Positions 1 to 10,544 of a stretch of 64,000 bases of DNA are shown piece after piece (position 1 is the stretch's first letter; every line of letters starts with the position of its first letter). Location: assembly GCA_028689495.1 (NCBI GenBank), contig JAQTWB010000003.1, positions 1 to 64,000 of the forward strand. Direction: 5' to 3'. The DNA comes from a bacterium. Lineage in GTDB: Bacteria; Bdellovibrionota_C; UBA2361; SZUA-149; JAQTWB01. The translations under genes were made by a program, and so were the position numbers. Below the pieces are notes generated by a model. That model ran no database searches. It worked only from the letters and a program-made list of their open reading frames with translations, and was not told where the DNA came from.

Positions 1-2
1 TT

Positions 3-488
3 CTCGAGAACAAGCGTCTATCTGACCAAGAAGCCAAAACAATTGATTTGAACCTTAAAGAAAAATCACCAGAAAAATATTCACTGGTTATTGAGCCGTT
101 TGCCTGGCTCAAGGCGTTTGCGCAAACGCAGCACTCAGAACCCGGGGAGATAAAAGACATCATTATTAAAGCACTCAGGACACGCGAATCTCGTCTGGCC
201 GCAGAAAGGAAATTACCACCACTAGGTGCAAAAGCACTTAAAAGACAGAATATTTTTCAGACGCACACGCCAAAAAAATTCGGGAAGAAGATGATTTGCC
301 TAGGGTCAGAAAAATCAACCAGGAAAATATTCATTCAATTCTTCAAGGATGGAGCAAGAAAAGCTCGATTGGCGGTTAAACAGATCCGCCTTGGTCTTGA
401 TGCAAAGCTTCCACCATCCTTCTTCCATCCCGGAGGATATTTGCTATCCAACATTCTGCCATTCTTTACGCCGCTCCCACTCGGGTAA
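3..488 (+). CDS. C-terminal part of a Y1 / REP-associated transposase-like protein (5' end outside window)
   Basis: The frame is open from base 3, so the TTG at 48 in the ORF track is probably not the true start and the gene begins upstream of the window. What remains (about 161 residues) resembles, from memory, the C-terminal tail of the long IS200-like/REP-associated tyrosine transposases: an arginine-rich RLAAERKLPPLGAKALKRQ segment followed by FFKDGARKARLAVKQIRLG and a PPSFFHPGGYL end, matching the family's usual LG...VL.Q.P, F..AYR and FPPG.FPP pattern. The HUH catalytic domain is not in the window, so activity cannot be judged. Its presence fits the REP-like palindromes scattered through the window (5.3, 14.6, 24.7, 37.2, 42.4, 59.3 kb), since such enzymes mobilise or maintain REP elements. 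The family assignment is recognition of a divergent tail and is moderate in certainty. Confidence 0.55.
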   Translation, partial: LENKRLSDQEAKTIDLNLKEKSPEKYSLVIEPFAWLKAFAQTQHSEPGEIKDIIIKALRTRESRLAAERKLPPLGAKALKRQNIFQTHTPKKFGKKMICLGSEKSTRKIFIQFFKDGARKARLAVKQIRLGLDAKLPPSFFHPGGYLLSNILPFFTPLPLG

Positions 489-754
489 AGCACAACCGAC
501 TCTTCCATGAGCAACCCCGTCAATCCACCGTTGTGGAGACAAAAGAGCTGCAAGTAAAATCAGTCAAATCCAGATATCTGTGTATATCTTCCACCGCATT
601 TTTAATTCCGGCAGCTACAATTGACAATCAATCAAGGCAAAATCAAAGAAACAACATCCGTAGCAAGCGCAATCAGAGCATATCAGGCTCCGCGACCACA
701 GAAAGTTGCTCAAACGGCCCCCTGTAACCCGGTACCATCTTCCTTCTTCCTTCT

Positions 755-3208
755 TCACCCAACTGGCTTAACAACCAGGTTAACGAGCTTATCGGCGACA
801 ATAATCTCACGAACAATCTGATGCCCGACGAGATAAGTCTTAACCTTATCCCGCGCTATCGCAAGCTCCAGTAGCTTTTCCTTTGTTGTGCCAGGTTCAA
901 CTTCCATCGTATCCCGCAACTTGCCGTTCACCTGAATTGCAATCGTGACCTGTTCCTCGCGTGCCAGATTTTCATCAAATGTCGGCCAAGCTTCGTACGC
1001 CAGTGTATTGCTGCCACCTAGACGCTGCCAGAGCTCTTCGCCAAGATGTGGAGCAAATGGCGCAAGTAAAAGAACAAACCGTTTGGCCACCGAAAGTGGA
1101 ATAGCTGCCCCCTGAGCCTCGTTGACAAAAGTCATCAGTGCAGCCAGAGCAGTGTGAAACTTGAACCCCTCAATGTCTTCCGTAACTTTGCGAATCGTCC
1201 GATGGAGCGTTTTTTCTATCGCCGTCACCTCGTTACCATCAGCGACTACCCGCTCATGAATATTTCCATCCTGAGCAATCAACAAATTCCAGCAACGCCC
1301 AAGAAACTTGTGCACCCCGCCAACCGACTTGGTATTCCAAGGCTTAACCTGCTCAAGCGGCCCCATGAACATTTCGTATAAGCGCAAAGTATCAGCGCCA
1401 TAACGGGAAATAATGTCATCCGGATTAATCACATTGCCGCGCGACTTTGACATCTTCTGCCCGTCTTCGCCGAGAATCATTCCCTGATTGACAAGCTTCT
1501 GAAATGGCTCCGGAGTAGAGACATAACCGAGGTCATAAAGAACATGGTGCCAGAAACGGGAATATAACAAATGCAGCACCGCGTGCTCTGTGCCACCAAC
1601 ATAAAGGTCAACCGGCATCCAGTAATTTTCCGCCTCTTTACCCCACGGCTCTGCTTCATTCTTTGGATCGAGATAACGCAGATAATACCAGCAACTGCCC
1701 GCCCACTGCGGCATGGTGTTTGTCTCACGCAGCACAGCTTCGCCCGTTTCCGGATCAACTGTATTCAACCACTCGGTAGCCCGAGCCAGTGGCGGCTCTC
1801 CATCTTCAGTTGGCTGATAACGCTCAACCTCGGGCAACAAGACAGGTTGGGCTGAATCAGGAAGCAACTTAGGCCCTGACGCAGTGTGAATAATCGGAAA
1901 AGGTTCACCCCAATAACGTTGACGACTAAACAACCAATCCCGCAGTTTGTAATTCACCTCTTCTTTGCCAATCCCCCGTTCAACCAGCCAGGCAATCATC
2001 TTCGCCTTCGCTTCTTCAACGGCAAGCCCATCAAGAAAACCGGAATTCTGCAGAGTGCCATCTCCATCGTAAGCTTTTTCATTTATCTCGCCGCCGCTGA
2101 TGACCTGGCGAATCTCAAGCTCAAATTTCCTGGCAAAGTCATAATCGCGCTGGTCATGTGCCGGCACTGCCATGATCGCCCCTGTGCCGTATGTGATCAG
2201 CACATAATCAGCAATATAAACCGGTATCTTCTCTCCATTCACCGGATTAACTGCGTAGGCTCCAGTAAAGACACCTGTCTTTTTGTCCGCTTCTTCCTGC
2301 CGCAATCGATCACTCTTGTTCTTGGCCTCCGAGACATAAGCTTCAACCATCGAACGCTGGTCGGTAGAAGTAATCTGCGAAATAATTTCGTGCTCAGGAG
2401 CAAGAACACAATAAGTAGCGCCAAAAAGTGTATCGGGCCTTGTGGTAAAAACCTCAAAACTCAATCCCTCACAATCGGCGACAGAAAACTTCAACCTCGC
2501 ACCGGTGCTTTTACCAATCCAGTTGCGTTGCATTTCTTTAACGCCTTCCGGCCAATCCAGCCCTTCGAGACCATCGAGCAATCGCTCGGCGTAACTCGTA
2601 ATGCGAAGCACCCACTGACGCATCGGACGACGAATTACATCATGCCCACCTCGTTCCGACTTGCCATCGACAACTTCCTCGTTTGCCAGCACCGTGCCCA
2701 ATGCAGGACACCAGTTGACCGGAACATTGTCCATATAAGCGAGGCCTTTTTCATAGAGGCGGCTGAAGATCCACTGCGTCCACCGATAATAATCCGGACT
2801 TGCTGTCGAAACTTCACGATCCCAATCATAGGAAAAACCGAGCGCCTGAATCTGTCTGCGAAAATTATCGATATTTCGCTTTGTCGTAACCGCTGGATGT
2901 GTCCCCGTCTCCAAAGCATACTGTTCCGCCGGTAGACCAAATGCATCCCAGCCCATCGGATGAAGCACATTAAAGCCGCGCATACGCTTATAACGGCAGA
3001 CAATATCCGTAGCCGTGTAACCTTCGGGGTGTCCGACATGAAGCCCGGCGCCTGAAGGATAGGGAAACATGTCAAGGACGTAATATTTTGGCTTCTCTTT
3101 GTTGACCTCAGATTTAAAGGTCTTGTTCTCCTGCCAGTACCCCTGCCACTTGGGCTCAATGGCACCGGGTTCATATCGGTATGACTTTTCGGTTCGGGCT
3201 TCGCTCAC
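755..3208 (-). CDS. leuS: Leucyl-tRNA synthetase
   Basis: Charges tRNA-Leu with leucine in the cytosol. The 817-residue class I synthetase has the HIGH signature as HVGH at residues 57-60 (after PYPSGAGL), the CP1 editing domain with the [12 protein letters not shown] threonine-rich motif near residue 255, and KMSKSRGN near 586, followed by the anticodon-binding helical domain and the small C-terminal domain ending VVKPVG. Length is typical of bacterial LeuRS. The start is a GTG with AAGAGG seven bases upstream. In many Gram-negatives leuS and lptE are co-directional; here lptE is divergent across a 210-bp gap with direct repeats. No clear Rho-independent terminator is visible past the stop. 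Confidence 0.98.
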   Translation of the reverse strand: MSEARTEKSYRYEPGAIEPKWQGYWQENKTFKSEVNKEKPKYYVLDMFPYPSGAGLHVGHPEGYTATDIVCRYKRMRGFNVLHPMGWDAFGLPAEQYALETGTHPAVTTKRNIDNFRRQIQALGFSYDWDREVSTASPDYYRWTQWIFSRLYEKGLAYMDNVPVNWCPALGTVLANEEVVDGKSERGGHDVIRRPMRQWVLRITSYAERLLDGLEGLDWPEGVKEMQRNWIGKSTGARLKFSVADCEGLSFEVFTTRPDTLFGATYCVLAPEHEIISQITSTDQRSMVEAYVSEAKNKSDRLRQEEADKKTGVFTGAYAVNPVNGEKIPVYIADYVLITYGTGAIMAVPAHDQRDYDFARKFELEIRQVISGGEINEKAYDGDGTLQNSGFLDGLAVEEAKAKMIAWLVERGIGKEEVNYKLRDWLFSRQRYWGEPFPIIHTASGPKLLPDSAQPVLLPEVERYQPTEDGEPPLARATEWLNTVDPETGEAVLRETNTMPQWAGSCWYYLRYLDPKNEAEPWGKEAENYWMPVDLYVGGTEHAVLHLLYSRFWHHVLYDLGYVSTPEPFQKLVNQGMILGEDGQKMSKSRGNVINPDDIISRYGADTLRLYEMFMGPLEQVKPWNTKSVGGVHKFLGRCWNLLIAQDGNIHERVVADGNEVTAIEKTLHRTIRKVTEDIEGFKFHTALAALMTFVNEAQGAAIPLSVAKRFVLLLAPFAPHLGEELWQRLGGSNTLAYEAWPTFDENLAREEQVTIAIQVNGKLRDTMEVEPGTTKEKLLELAIARDKVKTYLVGHQIVREIIVADKLVNLVVKPVG

Positions 3209-3333
3209 GTATTACCTCTTGTCGAATTCTCTCGTCTTTTGTTTCCTACTTTTTTTATATCTTGTCGGGTTTTTGCCTGGAGGGCCCTCAAGGTGTAAAA
3301 CCTTGCCGGAATAAATACAACACAACACCCGCT

Positions 3334-3381
3334 TGACAGGTATAGGTCAGATACAACTGACAGATATAGCTGACAGGTATA
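3334..3381. repeat. Three TGACAG(G/A)TATA direct repeats between leuS and lptE
   Basis: TGACAGGTATA occurs at 3334, TGACAGATATA at 3358 and TGACAGGTATA at 3371, with a weaker TCAGATAC in between. They lie in the divergent promoter gap, about 40-85 bp upstream of lptE. Spacings of 24 and 13 bases could suit a DNA-binding protein, or this may be local duplication. The first copy also supplies a TTGACA -35-like hexamer. No known operator is recognised. Confidence 0.4.
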
Positions 3382-3418
3382 ACCGCAGACTGCACGACAA
3401 GCAAAAGACAGTTTTAAT

Positions 3419-4084
3419 ATGCCCAGACATAAACACCTTTTCCGCCCGAGAAGCTCCAAGACGAGAAATCCACTATCTCAAAATGTATTTTCTCTACGAT
3501 ACCAGGTGCTCCTCATCGCTTCGCTAATATCACTTCTTGGCGGTTGTGGTTATCAATTCCAAGGTAGCGGAACAAGCCTTCCCGACGACGTTCGCGCTAT
3601 TTATATCGCTCCGGTAAGAAACGACACTACCGAGCTAGGCCTGAGCAACCTGATGACCGAAGCACTTCGGCTGCGCTTTGAGCGTTATGGCATAGTCCAC
3701 ACAGTGGATTCGGCCAGAGACGCTGATGCAGTGCTGCAAACAAGAGTGCGCTATCTCGATTCCCAGGTAAGGAACGTAACCGGAGACACTGATATTGCTC
3801 TGGAGCTTGACCTGGTGATGATTGTCAGTTCAGAACTAAAACGCCGCGGGGGACAGTCCCTCTGGAAAAATTCTTATCTTGAAACGAGAAAACCGTTTGC
3901 CAGTGTACAGAACGTGGTTGTTACATCGAGCTCCGGATTCGCCAGCGGTGACGTCGGTAGCGCAAATCTGGGCAACCTCGGTGCCCGGGAGGTATCACGT
4001 GGCCAACAAGAGCAGGCAACTCAAGAACTGATCGAAGAAACTGCTCGGCGAGTTTACCTTGGCGCGGTGGCAGAAAAATTCTAA
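3419..4084 (+). CDS. lptE: LptE-like LPS-assembly lipoprotein
   Basis: Probable outer-membrane lipoprotein partner of LptD in lipopolysaccharide export. A basic N-terminus and hydrophobic stretch (LLIASLISLL) lead to a lipobox LLGGC with Cys43, then the family opening GYQFQGSGTSLPDDVRAIYIAPVRNDT, which matches LptE (COG2980-type) proteins. The C-terminal half continues the LptE pattern (EVSRGQQEQATQELIEETARRVYLGAV). The predicted N-region before the signal helix is long (about 29 residues), and no strong Shine-Dalgarno precedes the ATG, so the start is uncertain; no better in-frame start is visible before the signal sequence. The usual downstream holA is absent, with a response regulator convergent five bases away. 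Confidence 0.85.
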   Translation: MPRHKHLFRPRSSKTRNPLSQNVFSLRYQVLLIASLISLLGGCGYQFQGSGTSLPDDVRAIYIAPVRNDTTELGLSNLMTEALRLRFERYGIVHTVDSARDADAVLQTRVRYLDSQVRNVTGDTDIALELDLVMIVSSELKRRGGQSLWKNSYLETRKPFASVQNVVVTSSSGFASGDVGSANLGNLGAREVSRGQQEQATQELIEETARRVYLGAVAEKF

Positions 4085-4088
4085 CAGA

Positions 4089-4454
4089 CTAGGAAAGCAG
4101 CACACTTATATAGTGCTTTAGATCTGAAACTTTAACCGGTTTGGGCATAAATCGCGAAGCGCCTAGTTGCAGCAGATAATCTATCTCTTCAAGTTTAATC
4201 ACGCCTGAAATAATAATTATCGGCAGATCTTTAAGAGCATCATTACCGCGAGCGATCTGAATAAGTGCTCTACCGTCAAGATTCGGCATCATCACATCAG
4301 TGATTAACATTGCGATATCGTGATTATCCGCCAGTATTCCCCAGGCTACTTCCCCATCCGAAGCCTGAATTGCCACGTGCCCCATACCTTCCACTATCTT
4401 CACCAGCATGCGCCGCGAGGTCAAATCATCCTCAGCTATCAATATTTTCGCCAT
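4089..4454 (-). CDS. Single-domain response regulator (CheY-like receiver)
   Basis: A stand-alone receiver domain of 121 residues with no output domain. The acidic pocket is ED/D at residues 8-10 (ILIAEDD), the phospho-acceptor is Asp53 in LITDVMMPNLDG, the switch Ser is in IIIISGV, and the conserved Lys is in FMPKPVK near residue 104. The track start is a TTG at 4463, but AGGA lies nine bases before the ATG at 4454, giving MAKILIAEDD, so I prefer that start. No histidine kinase lies nearby, so its partner is unknown; such proteins usually act by protein-protein contact. It converges on lptE and diverges from tpx across an AT-rich gap. Confidence 0.9.
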   Translation of the reverse strand: MAKILIAEDDLTSRRMLVKIVEGMGHVAIQASDGEVAWGILADNHDIAMLITDVMMPNLDGRALIQIARGNDALKDLPIIIISGVIKLEEIDYLLQLGASRFMPKPVKVSDLKHYISVLLS

Positions 4455-4522
4455 GACCTTCAATCCTGCCTTTTATGCGAATGCATTTATACCGTTTCAA
4501 AAATGGTCTTAACTTTGAGCTG

Positions 4523-4600
4523 AAAAAATCAAAGATTTTTTACTCTTTTCATAATTGAGACGGCATTGGTTATCTTGTTCAAAATTTAAGAAATTTTGAA
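4523..4600. repeat. Two AT-rich perfect inverted repeats in the regulator-tpx gap
   Basis: AAAAAATC/GATTTTTT with a 3-base loop (4523-4541) and TTCAAAATTT/AAATTTTGAA with a 3-base loop (4578-4600). They sit in the 343-bp divergent gap between the response regulator and tpx, which otherwise shows no gene. Either could be an operator or cruciform; neither matches a repressor site I know. The first has a U-run on both strands and could also terminate leader transcripts. Confidence 0.45.
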
Positions 4601-4797
4601 CTATTACAAGCTTCCCTTTCTTTGATGACATAAATCACCGATAGACCCTGAAAATCTCCGAAAAAACAAAGCGCCATTCACAATAATTGAATTTTGCTTT
4701 CAAGAAGATATCTGGCATTCTCCCACCACTAACGGCAAACGCCCTTACCCTGTGGGCTTCAGCATAAATTGCAACTTCAAAACCAAAGGAATACCAA

Positions 4798-5313
4798 ATG
4801 GCCACATCAAATACCGGCATCACATTCAAAGGAAATCCTGCCACTCTAACCGGAACATCCGTTAGTGTTGGCAAACCGCTGCCACAGTTTAAAGTAACAG
4901 CCAATGACATGAGCGATCTGACCAATGAAAACTTCGCTGGCAAAGTGCTGATAATTTCAGTTGTCCCCAGCCTGGACACACCTATCTGCGATCTGCAAAC
5001 AAAGCATTTCAACCACGATGCCGCCGCAATGGGCGACACCGCAGCCGTTCTGACTGTAAGCCGTGACCTGCCCTTTGCACAGAAGCGCTGGTGTGCTGCC
5101 GCTGACGCGACAAATGTCATCACCGCCAGCGACTATCGCTATCGCACGTTTGGTGAAGCGTTTGGCGTGCTGCTTGATAACCTTCAACTTCTCGCCCGTG
5201 CTGTTGTTATCGCCGACAAATCCGGAGTTGTTCAATATGTGGAATACGTAGACGAAGTCACGAATGAGCCAAACTACGAAGCGGCACTAACTGCGGCCAA
5301 GTCGTTATTGTAA
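4798..5313 (+). CDS. tpx: Thiol peroxidase Tpx
   Basis: Atypical 2-Cys peroxiredoxin that reduces lipid and other hydroperoxides using thioredoxin. The peroxidatic cysteine is in PSLDTPICDLQT and the resolving cysteine in FAQKRWCAAA, the exact Tpx pair; the N-terminal GxPxxLTG pattern (GNPATLTGTSVSVGKPLPQF) and length of 171 residues are also typical. AAAGGA lies seven bases before the ATG. The gene is monocistronic, followed by a REP-like palindrome and then the convergent clpB. Cytosolic, with no signal peptide. Confidence 0.97.
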   Translation: MATSNTGITFKGNPATLTGTSVSVGKPLPQFKVTANDMSDLTNENFAGKVLIISVVPSLDTPICDLQTKHFNHDAAAMGDTAAVLTVSRDLPFAQKRWCAAADATNVITASDYRYRTFGEAFGVLLDNLQLLARAVVIADKSGVVQYVEYVDEVTNEPNYEAALTAAKSLL

Positions 5314-5333
5314 ACAGGAACTACACCGTTACC

Positions 5334-5357
5334 GGGCGCCTCTCGAGGCGCCCCTAC
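5334..5357. repeat. REP-like palindrome, family A copy 1
   Basis: GGGCGCCTC-TC-GAGGCGCCC (9-bp perfect stem) followed by CTAC, between the convergent tpx and clpB. The same element with the same CTAC tail recurs at 14585 and, with one changed centre base, at 24659. A short GC-rich palindrome with a conserved tail is the standard layout of REP sequences mobilised by RAYT-type transposases. Confidence 0.75.
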
Positions 5358-5457
5358 GGAAAAATAATCAATCGGCAAAAAGCACCAATCTGAAGGGCAC
5401 CGCCGACCGATTATACAACAACCGTTTTCACACAATCTGAGTATTCCACCTCGCAGT

Positions 5458-8094
5458 CTACTCATTACCCGCTTTCGCCACCTGTCTGTCGTGGATACGA
5501 AAGGCCAGTGTTCCTTTTTCCGTATCAACCAGCACTTCCGACCCGGCGTGCACTTCTCCTGAGATAATCTTCCGCCCCAAAGCTGTCTCCACATGACGTT
5601 GGATATAACGCTTGAGTGGTCTTGCCCCATAGGCCGGGTCATAGGCACCTTCAACAATCAAGGACTTTGCGGCTTCGCTAATAGTCACAATTATCTCTTG
5701 CTCAGCAAGACGCTTCTGCAAGCGTGTGAACTGTATTGTCACAATTCGCGCTACCTCCGCTTTGGTCAGCGGTTTGAACAACACAATATCATCCACACGG
5801 TTCAAAAACTCCGGCCTGAAATGTGCACGGAGCTCCTTCATCGCCATATCCTTGGCCGATTCCTTTATCTCACCATCCGCTGTCACTCCTTCAAGCAAAT
5901 AAGGAGAACCAATATTAGAGGTCATGATGATCACGGTATTCTTGAAATCGACCATCCGCCCCTGGGAATCAGTAATCCGCCCATCGTCCAGGACCTGAAG
6001 CAACACATTAAAAACATCGTGGTGCGCCTTTTCAATTTCATCAAAAAGCACAACTGAGTAAGGTTTGCGTCGAATAGCTTCCGTCAACTGCCCTCCCTCC
6101 TCAAAGCCGATGTATCCCGGAGGGGCGCCAATCAGACGAGAGACGCTGTGTTTCTCCATGTATTCACTCATGTCGATACGGATCATGTTGTCTTCACTGT
6201 CGAACAACGACTCCGCCAATGTCCGAGCCAGCTCTGTCTTACCTACTCCAGTCGGCCCGAGAAAAATAAAAGAACCGATGGGTCGCCCCGGATCTTTAAT
6301 ACCTGCCCGGGCTCGCAATACAGCATCGGCAACAAGACCAACTGCCTCATCCTGACCAACAACTCTTTCGTGCAAAACGGTATCGAGTTTAAGCAATTTC
6401 TCGCGTTCACCTTCAAGCAGCCTCGAAACAGGAATTCCCGTCCAGCGAGCAACAATCTCGGCGATCTCATCAGCTGTCACCTCTTCGCGCAACAGGCGAC
6501 TGCCTTCTGCGCCCTTGGAAATTTCAGCCTCTTCCTTCTCAAGCTCCTGCTCAAGCTTCGGCAAAAGGCCGTGCTTTAATTCAGCCGCCTTGTTCAAATC
6601 GTATGCGAGCTCCGCTCGTTCAACATCGCGACGGGCTGTTTCAATCTTCTCCCGCAGATGCTGAACCTTGACGATTGCCGTCTTCTCATTCTCCCACTGC
6701 GCTTTCATCGACTTGACCACGTCCTGCCGTTCAGCAAGTTCTTTTTGCAGAACCTTCAACCGCTCCTGACTGGCTTTATCTTTTTCGTTTTTAAGAGCAG
6801 CCTCCTCAATTTCAAGCTGCATTACTTTACGAGTCGCTTCATCAAGCTCAGCCGGCATCGAATCAATCTCGGTGCGAATCATCGCACAAGCTTCGTCGAC
6901 AAGATCAATCGCCTTATCCGGGAGGAAACGGTCAGTGATATAACGATGTGACAATACCGCGGCGTCAACCAAGGCATTATCGTGAATTTTTACCCCATGA
7001 TGCACTTCAAAGCGTTCCTTCAGACCACGCAAAATGGAAATCGAATCCTCAACACTTGGCTGATCAACCAGCACCGGTTGAAACCTCCTTTCAAGAGCCG
7101 GATCTTTCTCGATGTATTTCCGATATTCATCAAGAGTCGTCGCACCAATACAGTGAAGCTCACCACGAGCGAGCATCGGCTTTAGCATATTGCCGGCGTC
7201 CATCGCCCCATCGGACTTTCCAGCGCCGACAATCGTATGAAGCTCATCGACAAACAAAAGAATCTGTCCATCAGACTCTTTTATTTCCTGCAAAACCGAT
7301 TTCAAACGCTCCTCAAATTCACCGCGGTATTTTGCACCGGCAATCAACGAACCCATATCAAGAGAAAAAAGTCGCTTGTCTTTTAACCCTTCCGGCACAT
7401 CACCTTTAACGATACGCTGGGCCAAGCCTTCAACAATCGCGGTCTTACCTACCCCCGGCTCTCCAATTAGCACCGGATTGTTTTTCGTTTTCCGGGAAAG
7501 GACCCTGACGACACGACGAATCTCTGTATCTCGCCCGATCACCGGATCGAGCTTACCACTCTCGGCATCAGCAACGAGATCCCGTCCGTATTTTTTTAAT
7601 GCTTCGTAGGTCTCTTCGGGATTGGCACTTCGAACCTTCTGATTGCCACGCACATCAGTCAGCACCTTGAGGAATTTGTCTTTGGTAATTTGAAATAAAT
7701 TAAATACTTTTGCCGCCGGTGTTTTTCCACCCTCCACAATAAAAGCAAGGACAAGGTGCTCCACCGAGATATATTCATCTCCAAGCCGCTTTGCTTCCTT
7801 TTCCGCAGCCAGAAGAATCTTGTTCAACCGCTGCGTGACATATACTTTGCCGGGCTCAACTCCGGGACCCGAGACAGAAGGGACGCGATTAAGTTCACCC
7901 TCAACGGCCTGCTGAAACGCCTCAGGTGAAATATCCATCTTCTGCAACAGACGAGGAAACAGGCCCTCCTGCTGCTGCACAAGTGCCAGTAGCAAGTGTT
8001 CACCATCAACTTCAACATGCCCTCTTTCAATGGCAATCGCTTGCGCCTGCTGCACTGCTTCGGCTGTTTTCTGTGTGAACTTGCTTGCGTCCAT
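5458..8094 (-). CDS. clpB: ATP-dependent disaggregase ClpB
   Basis: Hsp100 hexameric disaggregase that works with DnaK/DnaJ to rescue aggregated protein. The 878 residues carry an N-terminal Clp-N repeat domain ([18 protein letters not shown]), a first AAA domain with Walker [15 protein letters not shown] near residue 210, a coiled-coil middle domain at about 410-530 rich in Lys/Glu, and a second AAA domain with [14 protein letters not shown] near 610 and the [10 protein letters not shown] Walker B. The C-terminal sensor [14 protein letters not shown] is present. The middle domain distinguishes it from ClpA/ClpC. GGAGG lies eight bases before the ATG. It follows cbpA on the same strand with a 58-bp gap, consistent with a stress operon. 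Confidence 0.98.
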   Translation of the reverse strand: MDASKFTQKTAEAVQQAQAIAIERGHVEVDGEHLLLALVQQQEGLFPRLLQKMDISPEAFQQAVEGELNRVPSVSGPGVEPGKVYVTQRLNKILLAAEKEAKRLGDEYISVEHLVLAFIVEGGKTPAAKVFNLFQITKDKFLKVLTDVRGNQKVRSANPEETYEALKKYGRDLVADAESGKLDPVIGRDTEIRRVVRVLSRKTKNNPVLIGEPGVGKTAIVEGLAQRIVKGDVPEGLKDKRLFSLDMGSLIAGAKYRGEFEERLKSVLQEIKESDGQILLFVDELHTIVGAGKSDGAMDAGNMLKPMLARGELHCIGATTLDEYRKYIEKDPALERRFQPVLVDQPSVEDSISILRGLKERFEVHHGVKIHDNALVDAAVLSHRYITDRFLPDKAIDLVDEACAMIRTEIDSMPAELDEATRKVMQLEIEEAALKNEKDKASQERLKVLQKELAERQDVVKSMKAQWENEKTAIVKVQHLREKIETARRDVERAELAYDLNKAAELKHGLLPKLEQELEKEEAEISKGAEGSRLLREEVTADEIAEIVARWTGIPVSRLLEGEREKLLKLDTVLHERVVGQDEAVGLVADAVLRARAGIKDPGRPIGSFIFLGPTGVGKTELARTLAESLFDSEDNMIRIDMSEYMEKHSVSRLIGAPPGYIGFEEGGQLTEAIRRKPYSVVLFDEIEKAHHDVFNVLLQVLDDGRITDSQGRMVDFKNTVIIMTSNIGSPYLLEGVTADGEIKESAKDMAMKELRAHFRPEFLNRVDDIVLFKPLTKAEVARIVTIQFTRLQKRLAEQEIIVTISEAAKSLIVEGAYDPAYGARPLKRYIQRHVETALGRKIISGEVHAGSEVLVDTEKGTLAFRIHDRQVAKAGNE

Positions 8095-8152
8095 CTACTG
8101 TTTCCTCCAAATCAATTTTTTCACTCTAAATTAGCCAAGAGGAATGCTTAAA

Positions 8153-9139
8153 TCAGGAAGCGACTCGCGGATCGAACTTTGATACCTTCTGCAATTTTTC
8201 GTAAAGAGCCTTTTCCTCCTTGCTGACCTCTTTAGGCGTAACCACCACAAGCTCGACAAGCAAGTCACCGCGAGAAGAATCAGTAATCGGCAGGCCTTTA
8301 CCTTTAAGCCTCAACTTGCTCCCACCCTGTGCCCCTTCCGGAATCTTCAACTGCACATCCCCAGCCAAAGTCCCTACTTTCACCGTGGACCCAAGCACTG
8401 CTTCCCAGGGACTGATGCGAGCAGCGGTCAGCAAATTAGCACCGTCAATCCTAAAATTCCCATCGGAACGTATATGAACCCTGAGCAACAAATCTCCGTC
8501 CTTTCCACCACCACGGCCCTTCTCTCCCTGGCGAGGAAGACGAATCACACCACCGTCCTTAATTCCTGGTGGTATCTTCACACTATATGATTTGCGCTCT
8601 CGCACAGGCATTCCATTGGCGTCATGCCCAGTAACCTCAAATGAAAATTCTCTTTTACCTCCCCGATAAAGATCTGCGACGGATATCGTCACATCCGCTT
8701 TGCGGTCAGCACCATCAGAGGCGAACTGTTGCCCGAAACCCTGTCCATAACCCGCCGCACTCGCGTAAGAGGCAAACCCCCGACCGGCACCGCCGGCATT
8801 GCCAAAAAGCGCCTCAAAAAAATCGCTGAATCCATTGGAAGCTCCACCGCCGTACCCGCCGGCACCCATACCAGAAAATACATTCTCCCAGCCTGGAGGC
8901 GGACGAAAATCTTGACCGGCATTGAAATTCGGGCCGAGAGCATCATAGCGCTTGCGCTTTTCCGCATCGCTCAAGACCTCATAAGCCTCATTCAATGTTT
9001 TGAATTTTTCCTCAGCACCCTCTTCCTTGTTTAAATCAGGGTGGCATTTTCTCGCCAGACGACGAAAAGCTTTCTGAATCTCCTCGGATGTAGCATTGCG
9101 GGGGACACCCAGCGTCTGGTAATAGTCTTGAAATTTCAT
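8153..9139 (-). CDS. cbpA: DnaJ-family co-chaperone (CbpA-like, no zinc finger)
   Basis: Hsp40 protein that stimulates DnaK. It has an N-terminal J domain with the HPD tripeptide in RKCHPDLN (about residues 32-37), a Gly/Phe-rich linker (about 75-135, with [20 protein letters not shown]) and two beta-barrel substrate domains ending with [19 protein letters not shown]. The CxxCxGxG zinc repeats of DnaJ are absent, which makes it CbpA/DnaJ-class II. It heads the operon with clpB, and a sigma70-like promoter lies about 55 bp upstream. Whether it also binds curved DNA like E. coli CbpA cannot be told from sequence. Confidence 0.9.
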   Translation of the reverse strand: MKFQDYYQTLGVPRNATSEEIQKAFRRLARKCHPDLNKEEGAEEKFKTLNEAYEVLSDAEKRKRYDALGPNFNAGQDFRPPPGWENVFSGMGAGGYGGGASNGFSDFFEALFGNAGGAGRGFASYASAAGYGQGFGQQFASDGADRKADVTISVADLYRGGKREFSFEVTGHDANGMPVRERKSYSVKIPPGIKDGGVIRLPRQGEKGRGGGKDGDLLLRVHIRSDGNFRIDGANLLTAARISPWEAVLGSTVKVGTLAGDVQLKIPEGAQGGSKLRLKGKGLPITDSSRGDLLVELVVVTPKEVSKEEKALYEKLQKVSKFDPRVAS

Positions 9140-9191
9140 TGAATTGCAGCTCCGTTTGCTTGACGGTAAGTGGAGAGTTCACTTGCACCTT

Positions 9192-9220
9192 CCTATAAGC
9201 ACGACACTTTTTATTGTCAA
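9192..9220 (-). promoter_or_regulatory. Putative sigma70-type promoter of cbpA-clpB
   Basis: On the minus strand TTGACA is followed, after 17 bases, by TATAGG, placing the start of transcription roughly 45 bp before the cbpA ATG. The -35 is a perfect match and the -10 matches four of six bases. No clear heat-shock sigma32 consensus or CIRCE element is visible in this gap. Confidence 0.45.
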
Positions 9221-9234
9221 AAAGGGTAACTGAC

Positions 9235-10449
9235 GTGAAAGCCCGGCTATTCCAATCAACTCAAGCCGTGATTTCACGTGCTACGACGTATTCTGTTCCC
9301 ATCCAATGCGTTCCAACACTGATTGATGGTTCGACGAGCAATGCCGGACAAGGAATCATCCCTTATCCTGCCCAGGAGGATCTTCCTGAAAATGGAAAGT
9401 TACAACCCTTTTCTCTAATCTGCACCTGCCGTAATGAATCTGACAGCATAATCCTCTGGCTTGACTCAATCGCGTCTCAAACAATCCCCCCATCAGAACT
9501 TGTCATCTACGATGCAGCCTCTGATGATGGCACGGCAGAGACTATTGAGACGTATTTCAAGAATAAAATGCCCGCTGTCAGCCTTAACCTTATCAAGGGC
9601 GAGCGCTGCTCAATCGCCCAGGGCAGAAATCGGGCCATAGCTGTAGCTTCACACGAAAACCTCCTGCTGACGGATGCCGGATGCATAATTGATTCGCATT
9701 GGTGTGAATTCATGATGCGCGGATTCAATTATCAATTTAACAAGGCCACACCCTGCACCGAGATATATCCACGCACTGATCAGACAGAAATCGTCATGGG
9801 GTTTTATAATTTACAGGGGACAGACTCACTCGCCAGTGATCTGTTTCGCATTATCACTCCAGCTCTGACATCCATTAACCCTGCAACCTTCCTGCCCTCA
9901 GCACGATCGCTGGGACTAAAAAAATATATCTGGCAGGAAGTTGGGGGCTTCCCCGAGCACCTATATCGCGCCGGTGAAGATACGCTATTTGATTTGAAAA
10001 TTAAGGAACTAAACGCGGCGACGGTATTTGTCCCCCAGGCAGTTGTCTACTGGCACCCACCAACCAGACTTTACCAAGCCCTGCGCAGCATCTTTTCCTA
10101 CAGCTTCGGCGACGGTGAAACTATGCGCCTTGGAACAAAAGATTATCTACGCCACGTACGGGATACTGCGTTGATGCTAATACTGATACTTGTCATTGCT
10201 ACATCCTGTATCAAGACATTATCTGCCTATATACTGGTGACATCTTGTGGCCTGTTTCTTGCCTTTTCCTGGAGATACATAGCCTCAACTTTTTCCCTGG
10301 CACGTAAACGGGGTATCACCAGACAAAATGCTTTTGTCGCTCCGTTTTTTCTACGTCCGGTAATGGCGGCCGGATTTATTCTTGGCGTAACAAGAAAGAC
10401 ACTTAAAGGCATAAAATCAAAATCTGGTTTTGAGGCTGTAGTCGTATAA
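9235..10449 (+). CDS. Membrane-anchored family 2 glycosyltransferase
   Basis: GT-A fold glycosyltransferase of unknown acceptor. FSLICTCRNESDSIILWLDS and VIYDAASDDGTAET are the nucleotide-sugar binding start, LLTDAGC occupies the DxD position (here with a single Asp), and EVGGFPEHLYRAGEDTLFDLKI is the typical GGF...EDxxL acceptor/catalytic region. Two hydrophobic segments near residues 310-350 suggest membrane attachment at the C-terminus. The track start is TTG at 9214; GTG at 9235 has AAAGGG eight bases upstream and gives 404 residues, so I prefer it. It stands alone, divergent from cbpA, with no polysaccharide operon around it. An 8-bp inverted repeat (TTGCGTAG/CTACGCAA, 10467-10504) follows. 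Confidence 0.85.
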   Translation: MKARLFQSTQAVISRATTYSVPIQCVPTLIDGSTSNAGQGIIPYPAQEDLPENGKLQPFSLICTCRNESDSIILWLDSIASQTIPPSELVIYDAASDDGTAETIETYFKNKMPAVSLNLIKGERCSIAQGRNRAIAVASHENLLLTDAGCIIDSHWCEFMMRGFNYQFNKATPCTEIYPRTDQTEIVMGFYNLQGTDSLASDLFRIITPALTSINPATFLPSARSLGLKKYIWQEVGGFPEHLYRAGEDTLFDLKIKELNAATVFVPQAVVYWHPPTRLYQALRSIFSYSFGDGETMRLGTKDYLRHVRDTALMLILILVIATSCIKTLSAYILVTSCGLFLAFSWRYIASTFSLARKRGITRQNAFVAPFFLRPVMAAGFILGVTRKTLKGIKSKSGFEAVVV

Positions 10450-10544
10450 CCTTTGACAAATCCTCCTTGCGTAGACAAAACGTTAGAACATCCCGCCTAC
10501 GCAACCAGTACAAACAGTAAAATACAAAGCTGCCGAAACTTCTA

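Noticed and set aside
1886-2935. 349-residue plus-strand ORF opposite leuS
   Set aside because: It is antisense to leuS, with composition typical of a shadow frame.
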